A DNA stretch of 64,000 nucleotides. Source: Chitinophaga arvensicola (GTDB lineage: Bacteria; Bacteroidota; Bacteroidia; Chitinophagales; Chitinophagaceae). The translations under genes were made by a program, and so were the position numbers. Positions 9,311 to 19,280 of this stretch are shown here, in pieces. Location of the stretch: the NCBI RefSeq assembly GCF_900110835.1, contig NZ_FOJG01000002.1, positions 958,979-1,022,978 of the forward strand. Direction: 5' to 3'. A model generated the notes under the pieces. The model worked only from the letters and a program-made list of their open reading frames with translations, was not told the origin of the DNA and did no database searches. Each line of letters opens with the position of its first letter. Position 1 is the first letter of the stretch.

Positions 9311-10321
9311 ATGAAGGCAATAGGATTCAAAACCTCGCTCCCCCTCAGCGAAAAAGATAGTTTTATCGCATTTGAAACGGAAGTACCTGCACCCACAGGC
9401 AGAGATCTCCTGGTAAAAATAAAAGCGATCAGCATCAACCCGGTAGATTTTAAGATACGCCAGAACTCTACAAAAGACAAAGTACTGGATACCCCCAAAA
9501 TTATCGGGTGGGACGCCGTAGGCGTGGTAGAAGAAGTGGGTAACGAGGTATCGCTTTTTAAAAAAGGCGATGAGGTGTTCTATGCCGGCGACATCACCAG
9601 GAGCGGCTGCAATGCCGAATATCAACTGGTTGATGAGAGAATTGTGGGTAGCAAACCTCGTTCTTTGTCTGCCGCAGCAGCTGCCGCTATGCCCTTAACC
9701 GCTTTAACCGCATGGGAAATACTATTCGACAGGATAAGAATCAATGAAAAAGATAAAGGAAAATCTATCCTGATCATAGGAGGCGCCGGTGGCGTTGGCT
9801 CTATTGCCATACAGATCGCCAAAAAAGTGGCGGGCCTGAAAGTAATTGCCACCGCCTCCCGCCCGGAAAGTGTGGAATGGTGTAAAAAACAAGGTGCAGA
9901 TGTGGTGGTAAACCATAAAGATCTCGTGAACGAAGTCAGGAATGCCGGTTTTCAGCAGGTAGATTTTATCCTGGATTTTGTAGATCTGAATCAATACTGG
10001 AACGCATTTGCTGAACTCATAAAGCCTCAGGGCAGCATTGGCTCTATCAGCGATCCAACGGAACCGGTAAACCTCCGTCAGCTAAAAAGCAAAAGCGTCA
10101 GTTTTCATTGGGAACTGATGTTTACCCGCGCTATGTTTCAAACCGATGATATATCCGAACAACATTATATCCTGGATAATATTGCGACGTTATTGGACAA
10201 CGGCACTTTAACTTCTACCCTCAACACCACCATTGACGGGTTTACAGTAGAAAACTTAAAACAGGCGCACCAGTTACTGGAAAGCGGTAAAACGATCGGA
10301 AAAGTAGTACTGACGTACTAA
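9311..10321 (+). CDS. Zinc-type alcohol dehydrogenase-like / quinone oxidoreductase family protein
   Basis: 336 aa MDR-superfamily NAD(P)H-dependent reductase. The N-terminal GroES-like domain has AISINPVDFKIRQNS. The Rossmann fold carries GGAGGVGSIAIQIAKK (about residues 157-172). Structural zinc cysteines are absent, as in quinone-reductase-type members. The start is the ATG at 9311 (MKAIGFKTSLP); a longer frame from 9218 has a non-homologous leader. Stands alone behind the hairpin at 9148-9180. Its substrate cannot be read from sequence; an enone or quinone is typical. Confidence 0.88.
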   Translation: MKAIGFKTSLPLSEKDSFIAFETEVPAPTGRDLLVKIKAISINPVDFKIRQNSTKDKVLDTPKIIGWDAVGVVEEVGNEVSLFKKGDEVFYAGDITRSGCNAEYQLVDERIVGSKPRSLSAAAAAAMPLTALTAWEILFDRIRINEKDKGKSILIIGGAGGVGSIAIQIAKKVAGLKVIATASRPESVEWCKKQGADVVVNHKDLVNEVRNAGFQQVDFILDFVDLNQYWNAFAELIKPQGSIGSISDPTEPVNLRQLKSKSVSFHWELMFTRAMFQTDDISEQHYILDNIATLLDNGTLTSTLNTTIDGFTVENLKQAHQLLESGKTIGKVVLTY

Positions 10322-10553
10322 CTCACACCAGCATAGGTCAGTGCCCGCTTAATAAATAGTTGTTTTGCCTCTTCTCACAGGGCAAACCTTTCCGCATGGA
10401 TTTTGTTCGGGATAACATGGACTTTTATCTGATTGTGATACTTTTATTGAAGTATTATTTTACATTTCAGGTTAATATAACATGCAATACCGTAGCAAAT
10501 CTAAATTGCATGCAACCTGATTCCGCGTTATAAAATTTTAAAGACGGCAACCA

Positions 10554-11441
10554 ATGTTAAAAAAAATGGACGGCTTCACCGGGCAAAAAGCTATTGTTAT
10601 TCCAAAGAAAATTCTTCGTCTGCAATGTGAAAGCAGTCCATTAATTGCAGACATCCACATTACCCATATAGGTTACTATCCAAGAGCTGAATTCCACTAC
10701 CGGAAAAGGAATCAGGGCGCAGAACAACATATTCTGATCTATTGCCTGGATGGAAAAGGCCATGTAAAGGTAAAAGGAGAAGAGTATGAAATTTTACCGG
10801 GAGATTTTTTTATTGTACCACAGAATGAACAACACATCTATGGGGCCAACCCGGCAACCCCATGGACTATTTACTGGATCCATTTCGCAGGTACGGCAGC
10901 CGATGAGATCATAAATATGATGATGCAAAAATTCGGTATATTAAAAGGATCTGTTGGTTACTCCCTGCAACGTACAGATATCTTCGATGCTATTTTCCGG
11001 CAACTCGAACGCGGTTACGACAAAGAGAATTTCCTTTTTGCCAACATGAGCCTGAAACACTTCCTGGCATCTTTCCTGTTTGCAGATAAATTCAAATCTG
11101 ACCCTGTTTCCTCCGGAACAGATGTAGTGAACAGATCAATTGACTTTATGCAACAACATATTCATAATATGCTTACCCTGGCTGATATGGCCCGGCATGT
11201 AAACTTATCACCCTCGCATTTCTCCTTTCTCTTCAAGCAAAAAACCGGCTTCTCTCCTATTGAGTATTTCAACTATTTAAAAGTACAACGGGCATGTGAA
11301 TACCTGGAGTTCACAGATATGAGAATAAAAGAAATCGCCATTAACCTGGGGATTGAAGACCCCTACTACTTTTCCCGCTTCTTCTCAAAAGCCATGGGAT
11401 TATCTCCCGCTGACTACAGGAAGAAAAAAATCTGGTCGTAA
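10554..11441 (+). CDS. AraC-family transcriptional regulator (cupin sensor + HTH)
   Basis: 295 aa. The N-terminal cupin has HILIYCLDGKGHVKVKGEEY and EILPGDFFIVPQNEQHIYGA. The C-terminal double helix-turn-helix spans about residues 190-293 (MLTLADMARHVNLSPSHFSF; YYFSRFFSKAMGLSPADYRK). This RhaS/MelR-like layout senses sugars. It precedes the sugar porter, DUF5107 and GH2 genes on the same strand and probably regulates them and the opposing SusCD pair. The 232 bp upstream (10322-10553) contain no gene and no clear operator. Confidence 0.9.
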   Translation: MLKKMDGFTGQKAIVIPKKILRLQCESSPLIADIHITHIGYYPRAEFHYRKRNQGAEQHILIYCLDGKGHVKVKGEEYEILPGDFFIVPQNEQHIYGANPATPWTIYWIHFAGTAADEIINMMMQKFGILKGSVGYSLQRTDIFDAIFRQLERGYDKENFLFANMSLKHFLASFLFADKFKSDPVSSGTDVVNRSIDFMQQHIHNMLTLADMARHVNLSPSHFSFLFKQKTGFSPIEYFNYLKVQRACEYLEFTDMRIKEIAINLGIEDPYYFSRFFSKAMGLSPADYRKKKIWS

Positions 11442-11586
11442 ACTAGTTTCGCGGAACAATTAACAACCTGTACCAACTTTCCGTCTATCATAAGAAAATC
11501 CATCTTTTCCCCGATTTTCTTCATTGGATATCGCAACAGAACATCCCACTTTTGTAAGAAGCAGCAAACCAAAATAAACAGCCACT

Positions 11587-12912
11587 TTGAAAAATTACTC
11601 CTACAATTATTCATATATAACAGCCATTTCCATTGTAGCGGCACTGGGCGGTTACTTGTTTGGATTTGATTTCGCGGTAATAGCAGGCGGATTACCCTTC
11701 CTGCAAAAATACTTTGGATTGAATACCTACTGGGAGGGCCTGGCTACGGGCAGTATGGCTTTAGGAGCCATCACCGGTTGTCTGATTGCCGGCATACTGG
11801 CGGATAAAATCGGGCGGAAATCGGGGCTATTGGTCGCTGCAGCCGTATTCCTGTTGTCTTCCCTTGCTATGGGGTTAGCGCCTTCCGCCAATATCTTCAT
11901 CGCATCAAGGTATGCTGCCGGGATCGGTGTTGGAATGGCCTCCATGCTTTCTCCGCTATATATAGCAGAAATAGCTCCTGCAGCTTACAGAGGGCGACTC
12001 ATGGCCATCAATCAGCTGACGATGGTACTGGGCATTTTCATTACCAATCTTGTTAATTACTCCCTTCGAAACATCGGCCCCGATGCCTGGCGCTGGATGT
12101 TCGGACTGGGCGCAGTACCTTCTTTGGTTTTCCTTATCGGGGTATTTATATTACCTGAAAGCCCGAGATGGTTACTCCTGAAAAACCGCCATGCACGGGC
12201 GGCCGCTGTATATACCAAAATTGGCAATACCAGCTATGCCAGGGATATGATACACCTTTTCCAGGCACCGGCTGCCACGTCTTCTTCATTAAGTCTTCTC
12301 CTCAACAAAAAAGTATGGCCGGTACTGTTTACCGGAATTACACTGGCAGTTTTTCAACAGTTTTGTGGCATCAACACTGTTTTTAACTATACCCCCAAAC
12401 TATTCGAACGTATCGGTGCTTCTGCCGATTCACAACTGCTTCAAACGGTTTTCATCGGAGTGGTCAACTTAGCATTTACCATCATTGCCATGCTCCTGGT
12501 AGACAAAGTGGGACGTAAACCCCTGATGCTGTTTGGCGCCGCCGCCCTCTCCATCGTGTACCTGTTCATTGTGCAGCTGCTCGGCGCAAAAAATCCTGAT
12601 GTAGCCTGGCTGCTACTCGCGGCTATCGGGATCTATGCCATGACACTTGCACCCGTTACCTGGATACTCATCGCCGAAATATTTCCTGATAACATCCGTA
12701 CCACGGCCACCACTATCGCCATCCTTTTTCTCTGGACAGCCTACTTTATACTGGTGGTTTCATTCCCGGTATTATTTCAGCAGTTGGGCGACAAAACATT
12801 CTACCTGTACGGCTTTATCTGCCTCCTGGGGGCTCTTTTTATTCTAAAATTTGTAAGAGAAACAAAAGGCAAATTACTGGGCGGAGACAGCAACGCTGCC
12901 GTAATGCACTAA
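11587..12912 (+). CDS. MFS sugar porter (XylE/GalP-like), TTG start
   Basis: 441 aa, 12 membrane segments. Sugar-porter signatures are clear: GGYLFGFDFAVIAGG (TM1), DKIGRKSG after TM2, SRYAAGIGVGMASMLSPLYI, PESPRWLLLK in the central loop and DKVGRKPLMLFG. It should carry a monosaccharide by proton symport or facilitation. The start is TTG at 11587: an in-frame TAA lies just upstream at 11575 and no ATG occurs before TM1 is consumed, so the rare start is well supported. It lies 145 bp after araC, with DUF5107 22 bp downstream. Confidence 0.9.
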   Translation: MKNYSYNYSYITAISIVAALGGYLFGFDFAVIAGGLPFLQKYFGLNTYWEGLATGSMALGAITGCLIAGILADKIGRKSGLLVAAAVFLLSSLAMGLAPSANIFIASRYAAGIGVGMASMLSPLYIAEIAPAAYRGRLMAINQLTMVLGIFITNLVNYSLRNIGPDAWRWMFGLGAVPSLVFLIGVFILPESPRWLLLKNRHARAAAVYTKIGNTSYARDMIHLFQAPAATSSSLSLLLNKKVWPVLFTGITLAVFQQFCGINTVFNYTPKLFERIGASADSQLLQTVFIGVVNLAFTIIAMLLVDKVGRKPLMLFGAAALSIVYLFIVQLLGAKNPDVAWLLLAAIGIYAMTLAPVTWILIAEIFPDNIRTTATTIAILFLWTAYFILVVSFPVLFQQLGDKTFYLYGFICLLGALFILKFVRETKGKLLGGDSNAAVMH

Positions 12913-12934
12913 ACACGAAAGAAACTATAGCATC

Positions 12935-15900
12935 ATGACCAATAAAGTGAAGGCCTGGAAAGAGAATATTATTATTCCTACTTATCGTACCGGTGAACCG
13001 AATAAATATCCCATGTTTCTCGAAAAACGGATATACCAGGGAAGTAGCGGCGTGGTATACCCCCATGCCGTCATCGATAAGGTATACGATGAAAAAACAG
13101 ACAAAGAATACATAGCACTATTCCTGGAAAACGACTATCTGAAAGTAATGATCCTTCCTGAACTGGGAGGACGCATACAGATGGCCTATGATAAAACCAA
13201 CGACTACCATTTCATCTATTATAACCAGGTGATCAAACCTGCTCTGGTAGGCCTCGCCGGCCCGTGGATCAGCGGAGGCATCGAATTCAACTGGCCACAA
13301 CATCACCGGCCATCTACATTTGATCCCGTAGATTTCAGTATTCAATCGAACGAAGATGGCAGTCAGACCATCTGGGTGAATGAATATGAAAAGATGTTCC
13401 GCACAAAATGCGCGCTCGGCTTCACACTATATCCCGGTAAAGCTTACATTGAATTACATGCAAAACTTCACAACAAAACACCATTTCCTCAAACTTTCCT
13501 CTGGTGGGCTAACCCGGCAGTATCAGTAAACGATCAATATCAAAGCGTATTTCCTCCCGATGTATATGCCGTATATGACCATGGCAAAAGGGATGTGAGC
13601 AGTTTTCCCATCGCCACCGGCACTTATTACAAGGTGGATTATTCACCGGGTACCGACATTTCACGATATCAGAACATCCCGGTACCAACGTCCTATATGG
13701 CGGTAAACAGCCAGTTTAACTTCGTAGGGGGATATGATCATGGGAAAAAGGCCGGTATGATGCATGTGGCGGATCATCACATCAGCCCCGGAAAGAAACA
13801 ATGGACCTGGGGTTCAGGAGATTTTGGAAAAAAATGGGATCAACAGCTCACAGATGAAGACGGACCTTATTTCGAACTGATGTGTGGCGTATACACCGAC
13901 AATCAGCCCGATTTCAGCTGGATCATGCCAAATGAAACAAGAGAATTCCGGCAGTATTTCATGCCTTACAAAAACATCGGGTATGCAAAAAATGCCGGCA
14001 TAGATGCCATCGTCAATTTTGAGCTGGACAACAATACCGCTGTGATGCAGGTATACCTCACGAAAGCGGATGTGGTAACCGTAGAGCTCTGGCATAAAGA
14101 ACAGCTGTTGTTTAAAGAAGCAACCAACCTGTCCCCTTCACTGACCTACCATAAAACCATACCGCTCAACAACCAGGCAACTCCGGATACAGCACTCCGC
14201 ATGGTAGTACGCGATACCGCCGGCCGGGAACTGATCAGCTACTCGCCCATAAAAAAAACGGAACAGGAAATACCTTCACCGGCTACTCCTATCCCGGCAC
14301 CGGCCGATCTGTCCTCCAACGAATCGCTGTACCTGGCCGGGCTTCACCTGGAACAATACCGCCATGCCACGTTTTCACCGACCGATTACTACCAGGAAGC
14401 CCTGAACCGCGATAGTGGCGACATGCGCTGTAATAACGCAATGGGACTATGGCTGCTTCGCAGAGGTCAGTTTGAAACCAGTGAGGCCTACTTTCGTAAA
14501 GCGATCGGGCGTCAGCAATTACACAATCCCAACCCACCTGATGGTGAACCGCTCTATAACCTGGGCTTGTCACTTTTCTTCCAGGGAAATAAGGATGCCG
14601 CCTACCCCTACTTTTATAAAGCAGCCTGGAATGCTGCCTGGCAGGATAACGCCTATCTGAAATTAGCGACCATTGCCTGTAGCCGGCAGCACTGGCAGGA
14701 TGCCCTGGCATTTGCAGAAAAATCACTGGCAAAAAATATCAACAGTCTCCAGGCAAAACTCATCCAGGCCGCCGCCCTTCGAAAAACTGGTCACCTGGAA
14801 CAGGCGCTTTTGCTGGTAACGGGAAATATAACATACGATGAATTTGACTATGGCAGCGGGTTTGAGAGATATCTACTCCTGGATGCACAAGGAAAAACAG
14901 CCGAAGCAACGGAGGTGAAGAAACAGCTGATTGAATTAATGAGAAATGAAGCTCATAATTATATTGAATTGGCCATCGACTACTATCATGCAGGCATGAT
15001 CCCGGAAGCCATATCGCTGCTGGAATGGATTGCCGGTACAGATACCCATCCGGTTACCTTCTATTATCTCGCCTTTTTCTGCTCATTGCTGGGATGGCAG
15101 GAAAAATGTCAGGAATATCTTGGCAAAGGATTCGCCCAATCACCGGATGCCGTTTTCCCCAATCGCCTCGAAGATATCATTGTACTCCGAAAAATTACTA
15201 CGCTCCATCCAAAAGACTATAAAGCATGGTACTACCTGGGAAACCTTTTCTACGACAAACGTCAGTATGAAGATGCCAAAACCTGCTGGGAAAATTCCTT
15301 GCAGATCTTTGATCAGTTTCCTGGCGTACACCGGAACCTCGGACTAGCCTATTATAATAAATTCAATCTGAAAGAAAAAGCTGTTGAGCACTACCAGAAA
15401 GCATTTGAGCTCGACAAAACCGATGCGCGGATACTGCTGGAACTGGATCAGTTACAAAAAAAGATGCGGGTAACGCCAGACAGCCGTCTCCGCCTGCTCA
15501 CCACTCACAAAGACCTGGTACATCAACGGGACGATCTTTTCCTGGAATTTATTACCCTGCATCACCTGTCGGGCCACCACGAACTGGCCATGGAACTTTT
15601 ACTTGGTCATCACTTTCATCCATGGGAAGGCGGAGAAGGAAAAGTATCTACCCAATACATTCAACTGAAAATCGGGCTGGCAAAAAAGCAGATAGCGGAA
15701 TCCCAATACCACAAGGCGCTTTGCTTGCTAGAGGAGGCAAAGGTATATCCTCCAAATATCGGAGAAGGCAAATTATATGGCGCCAGGGAAAACGATATTG
15801 ATTACCTGATCGGCTATACGTATTATAAACTGCAGGATATACCGGCAGCTGCCTCCGCCTGGGAGCAGGCCGCTACCGGATCTGCGGAGCCGTCGCAAGC

Positions 15901-16252
15901 AATTTTTTATAATGACCAGCAGCCCGATAAAATTTTTTACCAGGGATTGGCCCTGCAACAGTTAGGCCGCAACGAAGAAGCTGTGAACATCTTCCAAAAC
16001 CTCATCGCTTATGGGCAAACACATTTATCTGATACCGTAAAGATGGATTACTTTGCCGTTTCCTTCCCTGAGCTGGAAATCTTTGACCTGGACTTACAAC
16101 TACTCCACGAGTTAAATTGCCATTATCTCATGGGATTAGGATGGCTGGGACTGGAACAATATGAAAAAGCGCTGGCAGGCTTTGATCTGGTGCTTCAACT
16201 GGATCCCGCTCACATCGGAGCGTCCACGCACCGGCTATTGTGCAAAGTATAG
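12935..16252 (+). CDS. DUF5107 domain protein with C-terminal tetratricopeptide repeats
   Basis: 1105 aa with no signal peptide, so probably cytoplasmic. Residues about 1-360 are the DUF5107 region (LKVMILPELGGRIQMAYDK; WPQHHRPSTFDPVDF; FLWWANPAVSVNDQYQSVFP), resembling a mutarotase-like beta-sandwich. Residues about 455-1105 are helical TPR units (AMGLWLLRRGQFETSEAYFR; YYLGNLFYDKRQYEDAKTCW). The gene is 22 bp after the sugar porter and 36 bp before the GH2 gene. DUF5107/TPR proteins recur in carbohydrate loci. A sugar-active or sugar-sensing role is plausible, but no catalytic residue can be assigned with certainty. Confidence 0.85.
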   Translation: MTNKVKAWKENIIIPTYRTGEPNKYPMFLEKRIYQGSSGVVYPHAVIDKVYDEKTDKEYIALFLENDYLKVMILPELGGRIQMAYDKTNDYHFIYYNQVIKPALVGLAGPWISGGIEFNWPQHHRPSTFDPVDFSIQSNEDGSQTIWVNEYEKMFRTKCALGFTLYPGKAYIELHAKLHNKTPFPQTFLWWANPAVSVNDQYQSVFPPDVYAVYDHGKRDVSSFPIATGTYYKVDYSPGTDISRYQNIPVPTSYMAVNSQFNFVGGYDHGKKAGMMHVADHHISPGKKQWTWGSGDFGKKWDQQLTDEDGPYFELMCGVYTDNQPDFSWIMPNETREFRQYFMPYKNIGYAKNAGIDAIVNFELDNNTAVMQVYLTKADVVTVELWHKEQLLFKEATNLSPSLTYHKTIPLNNQATPDTALRMVVRDTAGRELISYSPIKKTEQEIPSPATPIPAPADLSSNESLYLAGLHLEQYRHATFSPTDYYQEALNRDSGDMRCNNAMGLWLLRRGQFETSEAYFRKAIGRQQLHNPNPPDGEPLYNLGLSLFFQGNKDAAYPYFYKAAWNAAWQDNAYLKLATIACSRQHWQDALAFAEKSLAKNINSLQAKLIQAAALRKTGHLEQALLLVTGNITYDEFDYGSGFERYLLLDAQGKTAEATEVKKQLIELMRNEAHNYIELAIDYYHAGMIPEAISLLEWIAGTDTHPVTFYYLAFFCSLLGWQEKCQEYLGKGFAQSPDAVFPNRLEDIIVLRKITTLHPKDYKAWYYLGNLFYDKRQYEDAKTCWENSLQIFDQFPGVHRNLGLAYYNKFNLKEKAVEHYQKAFELDKTDARILLELDQLQKKMRVTPDSRLRLLTTHKDLVHQRDDLFLEFITLHHLSGHHELAMELLLGHHFHPWEGGEGKVSTQYIQLKIGLAKKQIAESQYHKALCLLEEAKVYPPNIGEGKLYGARENDIDYLIGYTYYKLQDIPAAASAWEQAATGSAEPSQAIFYNDQQPDKIFYQGLALQQLGRNEEAVNIFQNLIAYGQTHLSDTVKMDYFAVSFPELEIFDLDLQLLHELNCHYLMGLGWLGLEQYEKALAGFDLVLQLDPAHIGASTHRLLCKV

Positions 16253-16288
16253 CAACAATTAACAATCATCATCTTTTATTCATCGCAT

Positions 16289-19159
16289 ATGAAAAAGACT
16301 TTTCCACCAACAGTACTATCTCTTTTACTGGCGTCCGTCTTACTTTCTCCGGCAGCGGCACAACAAAAAAGTGAGCAACGGATCGACCTTTCAGGCACCT
16401 GGGCTTTTCAGACAGATTCGTCCGACAAAGGAATTACCGATGAATGGTTTAATCATGGGTTAAAAGATCACATTCGTCTTCCCGGATCAATGACAACGAA
16501 CGGAAAGGGCGACAATATCACCGTAAATACGCCCTGGACGGGCAACGTGGTTGACAAGTCCTGGTTTACAGATGCCGGATATGCCAGATACAGACAGCCC
16601 GGAAATATAAAGGTCCCGTTCTGGCTGCAACCGGAAAAATATTACAAGGGCGCCGCCTGGTATCAAAAAACAATTACCATCCCCGCTTCCTGGAACCGAA
16701 AAAATATTCAGCTGTTTATAGAGAGAAGCCATTGGGAAACTACTGTATGGATAGATGATGTGAAGATAGGTATGGACAACAGCCTTGGCACCCCACAACT
16801 GTTTGACCTGGGTGATAAATTACTACCCGGTACTCACCGTTTAACCATCCGGGTCGACAACCGCGTCAAAGACATCAAAATGGGCAACGATGCCCATAGC
16901 GTGTCCGATCAGACACAAGGCAACTGGAACGGCATGGTGGGTGAATTAAGTCTCACAGCAAGGCCACAGGTTTTCCTGGCCGACGTGCAACTTTATCCCG
17001 ATATTAAGAACAAACGCGTACTCGCAAAAATCCAGGTAAAAAATACATCCGGCACCCGGAAAGTAGTGACGCTAGACCTGGCCGCAACACCCGGTAAACC
17101 GGGCGCAGTGAAGCCCAAACCCCTGACGCAGGAAATAACGCTCCCTGAAAAAGACAGCACAATAGCAATTACCTATCCTATGGGTAACAACCCACTACTA
17201 TGGAACGAGTTTCATCCGGACCTGTACGACATGCAGGTAACCCTCAGTGAGCAAAAACAAAACAATACAGATCGTCAGAAAATATCCTTTGGGATGCGTG
17301 AATTTAAAGCCAGCGGCACCCAGTTTACCATAAATGACACGCTTACATTTTTACGCGGCACATTGGATTGCGCCTCGTTCCCCAAAACAGGTTATCCGCC
17401 AACCGATGTGGCCAGCTGGATGAAGAACTTTAAGACGATCAAAGCTTATGGCATGAACCACATCAGGTTTCACTCCTGGTGCCCTCCGGAAGCGGCGTTT
17501 ACGGCAGCAGACAGGCTCGGTATATTTTTACAGGTGGAATGTTCCGCATGGGCCAGCGAAGCAAGCGGCAGCACCACTGTTATTGGTGATGGCTATCCTT
17601 TAGATAAATATGTTTATGAAGAAGGCGATAAAATGATGAAAGCATACGGAAATCACCCCTCCTTTGTAATGATGACCTATGGCAATGAACCGAGCGGAAA
17701 AAATCAGGTGAAATACCTGGTTGACCTGGTCAATTACTGGAAGGCAAAAGATGCCAGGAGAATGTATACTACCGCTGCCGGCTGGCCGGTAGAGGAAGCC
17801 AGTAACTATCACAACACACCCGACCCAAGGGTTCAGGGATGGGGACAGGGCTTATCCAGTATCATCAACAAAGAAGCTCCCAGAACAGATTATGACTGGA
17901 CTAATATTATTTCAAAATGGAATCGTCCGGTTGTCAGCCATGAAGTGGGCCAGTGGTGCGTATACCCGAATTTCAAAGAGATAAAAAAATATGATGGAGT
18001 ATTAAAACCGAAAAACTTTGACATTTTCAGAGACAAACTTCAGGAAAATGGCCTGCTCAGTTTAGCTGACAGCTTCTTTATGGCCTCCGGAAAGCTACAG
18101 GCACTTTGTTACAAAGCAGATGTGGAAGCCGCACTGCGTACCCCCGGATTCGCCGGCTTTCAGCTACTGAGCCTGAGCGATTTCCCTGGCCAGGGAACAG
18201 CACTGATAGGTGTATTAGATCCATTCTGGGAACCCAAACCTTATATTAATGCCACCGGCTTTAGCCAGTTCTGCGCTCCGGTAGTGCCTTTGGCAAGACT
18301 ACCAAAAATGGTTTACACCAACAACGAAGAATTGATTGTTCCCCTGGAAGTGGCCAATTTCAGCAACGCTCCAATTAATAATGCACTCATTACCTGGAAT
18401 ATTACATCTGAAAACGGAGCGCAGTTATTTAGCGGCAGCTTTAAAAAAGAGACTGTTGAAATAGGAAACGGCATTAAGCTGGGCACTATCAGACAAACGC
18501 TGGCAACCGTAAAGAAAGCACAACGTCTTGTTTTAAAGACAAAAATAGGTACACGTACCAATGAATGGGATATATTCGTTTACCCGCAGGCGTTACCGCA
18601 AACACCCGGGGAAATATTACTAACCCAGACATTAGATGCCAATGCCATCGAAAAATTAAATCAGGGAGGAAAAGTATTGCTGACATTGAAAAAAGGAACT
18701 GTCAAACCTGCAATGGGTGGCGATATCAGTATCGGGTTCTCTTCTATATTCTGGAATACCGCATGGACAAACAAACAACCGCCTACTACCCTGGGTATTT
18801 TATGTAATCCTGCACACCCTGCATTGGCAGACTTCCCTACACAGTATTACAGCAACTGGCAATGGTGGGATGCGATGAGTCATTCAAGTGCTATTAAACT
18901 GGACGCGTTGGAGAAGGAATTGCCGCCCATTGTAAGAGTGATTGATGATTGGGTAACCGCCCGTTCCCTGGGTTTAATCTTTGAATGTAGTGTAGGAAAA
19001 GGTAAACTCCTGGTTTCAGGAATAGATTTGCTCACTGATCAGGATACACGTCCGGAAGCCCGTCAGCTACGTTACAGCCTGGAGAAATATATGATTGGAA
19101 CACATTTCAATCCTACCCACACTATGGCATTAGACAAAATACAACAGTTATATAACTGA
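16289..19159 (+). CDS. Glycoside hydrolase family 2 enzyme (exported)
   Basis: 956 aa, signal peptide (LSLLLASVLLSPAAAQQ). The GH2 jelly-roll N-domain (about 30-215, with IDLSGTWAFQ and HWETTVWIDDVKIG) and Ig-like domain precede the TIM barrel. The acid/base is E467 (YGNEPSG) and the nucleophile E552 (VSHEVGQW). Beta-galactosidase, glucuronidase, mannosidase or xylosidase activities all occur in this family and this sequence does not single one out. Last gene of the plus-strand sugar operon; it ends at a bidirectional terminator. About 300 residues beyond the barrel suggest extra beta domains, including a long tail typical of Bacteroidota GH2 members. Confidence 0.88.
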   Translation: MKKTFPPTVLSLLLASVLLSPAAAQQKSEQRIDLSGTWAFQTDSSDKGITDEWFNHGLKDHIRLPGSMTTNGKGDNITVNTPWTGNVVDKSWFTDAGYARYRQPGNIKVPFWLQPEKYYKGAAWYQKTITIPASWNRKNIQLFIERSHWETTVWIDDVKIGMDNSLGTPQLFDLGDKLLPGTHRLTIRVDNRVKDIKMGNDAHSVSDQTQGNWNGMVGELSLTARPQVFLADVQLYPDIKNKRVLAKIQVKNTSGTRKVVTLDLAATPGKPGAVKPKPLTQEITLPEKDSTIAITYPMGNNPLLWNEFHPDLYDMQVTLSEQKQNNTDRQKISFGMREFKASGTQFTINDTLTFLRGTLDCASFPKTGYPPTDVASWMKNFKTIKAYGMNHIRFHSWCPPEAAFTAADRLGIFLQVECSAWASEASGSTTVIGDGYPLDKYVYEEGDKMMKAYGNHPSFVMMTYGNEPSGKNQVKYLVDLVNYWKAKDARRMYTTAAGWPVEEASNYHNTPDPRVQGWGQGLSSIINKEAPRTDYDWTNIISKWNRPVVSHEVGQWCVYPNFKEIKKYDGVLKPKNFDIFRDKLQENGLLSLADSFFMASGKLQALCYKADVEAALRTPGFAGFQLLSLSDFPGQGTALIGVLDPFWEPKPYINATGFSQFCAPVVPLARLPKMVYTNNEELIVPLEVANFSNAPINNALITWNITSENGAQLFSGSFKKETVEIGNGIKLGTIRQTLATVKKAQRLVLKTKIGTRTNEWDIFVYPQALPQTPGEILLTQTLDANAIEKLNQGGKVLLTLKKGTVKPAMGGDISIGFSSIFWNTAWTNKQPPTTLGILCNPAHPALADFPTQYYSNWQWWDAMSHSSAIKLDALEKELPPIVRVIDDWVTARSLGLIFECSVGKGKLLVSGIDLLTDQDTRPEARQLRYSLEKYMIGTHFNPTHTMALDKIQQLYN

Positions 19160-19181
19160 AGCGGATCGTAGAACATTCTGT

Positions 19182-19227
19182 AAAAAAACATTGGCGGAAA
19201 CTTAAAGTTATCCGCCAATGTTTTTTT
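19182..19227. terminator. Bidirectional terminator between GH2 and SusD
   Basis: A 17-bp perfect stem, AAAAAAACATTGGCGGA (19182-19198) with its complement (19211-19227), around a 12-nt loop. T-runs on both strands fit rho-independent termination of both converging operons. Confidence 0.92.
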
Positions 19228-19280
19228 TGCCAAGGCCTTTGTGGAACATGCTGATGCTCCGGCCAGTCAACGATCAGTAG

